From Desulfosporosinus sp. UBA5188 (GTDB lineage Bacteria; Bacillota; Desulfitobacteriia; Desulfitobacteriales; Desulfitobacteriaceae), in NCBI GenBank assembly GCA_002413075.1, contig DHWG01000009.1:6755-38520 (forward strand): a stretch of DNA of 31,766 bases. The letters run 5' to 3'. Both the position numbers and the translations under genes were made by a program. The notes under the pieces were generated by a model. It did no database searches and was not told the DNA's origin. It saw nothing but the letters and a program-made list of their open reading frames with translations. Shown here piece after piece: positions 31,725 to 31,766 of the stretch (the first letter of the stretch is position 1; each line of letters begins with the position of its first letter).

Positions 31725-31766
31725 CCTAATTTACCTCCTTATATATTATATAGCCTCTCGGCATTC

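Noticed and set aside
1..31766. CRISPR array, insertion sequence, prophage or toxin-antitoxin system
   Set aside because: No direct repeat-spacer pattern, transposase, integrase or toxin-like gene was found on either strand.

Overview
The window looks like chromosome from an anaerobic, spore-forming member of the Clostridia. The gene set and moderate GC content resemble Desulfosporosinus or Desulfitobacterium (Peptococcaceae). That placement is inferred from protein families, a tryptophan T-box, an FMN riboswitch, small coat-type proteins and the strong AGGAGG ribosome binding sites; no 16S gene is present. I see no phage, insertion sequence or CRISPR array.

Positions 1-9940 (minus strand) hold most of an acetyl-CoA synthase operon of the Wood-Ljungdahl pathway. 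In transcription order it reads cooC, acsA (CO dehydrogenase), acsB (acetyl-CoA synthase), acsC, acsV (reductive activator of the corrinoid protein), a second CooC-type ATPase (acsF-like) and acsD, which runs off the left edge. AcsA makes or uses CO. AcsC/AcsD carry the methyl group on a corrinoid, AcsB joins CO, methyl and CoA, and the two ATPases and AcsV mature nickel sites or reactivate the corrinoid. The 350-base leader at 9939-10289 holds a promoter candidate and two palindromes.

Positions 10290-11800 hold a degV gene, a free-standing tRNA-Pro(CGG) with its own promoter and terminator on the plus strand, and a small DUF3846-like gene.

Positions 11860-18918 (minus strand) are a complete tryptophan operon in the rotated order trpC-F-E-G-D-B-A. 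It starts from a consensus promoter and a T-box leader with a UGG specifier and ends in a 24-bp hairpin. All its junctions overlap or are short, so it should be one transcript.

Positions 19057-23640 (plus strand) hold a GNAT acetyltransferase gene and then the riboflavin operon ribD-ribE-ribBA-ribH behind an FMN riboswitch and terminator.

Positions 23640-25560 hold a SigH-like sigma factor, a divergent single-pass membrane protein of unknown function, and two tandem small CotF-like coat proteins behind a possible forespore promoter.

Positions 25649-31724 (minus strand) hold a phosphoglucomutase/phosphomannomutase and a lipid kinase that overlap by 7 bases. After a 125-base gap comes a cbpA/dnaJ-like gene, an LpdD-like prenylated-flavin chaperone gene and a ubiD decarboxylase gene, ended by a strong terminator. 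Most of the window is conserved metabolism. The least explained parts are the DnaJ-LpdD-UbiD cluster, the palindromes before the acs operon, the hairpin between acsB and acsC, and the sigma factor/membrane protein pair.
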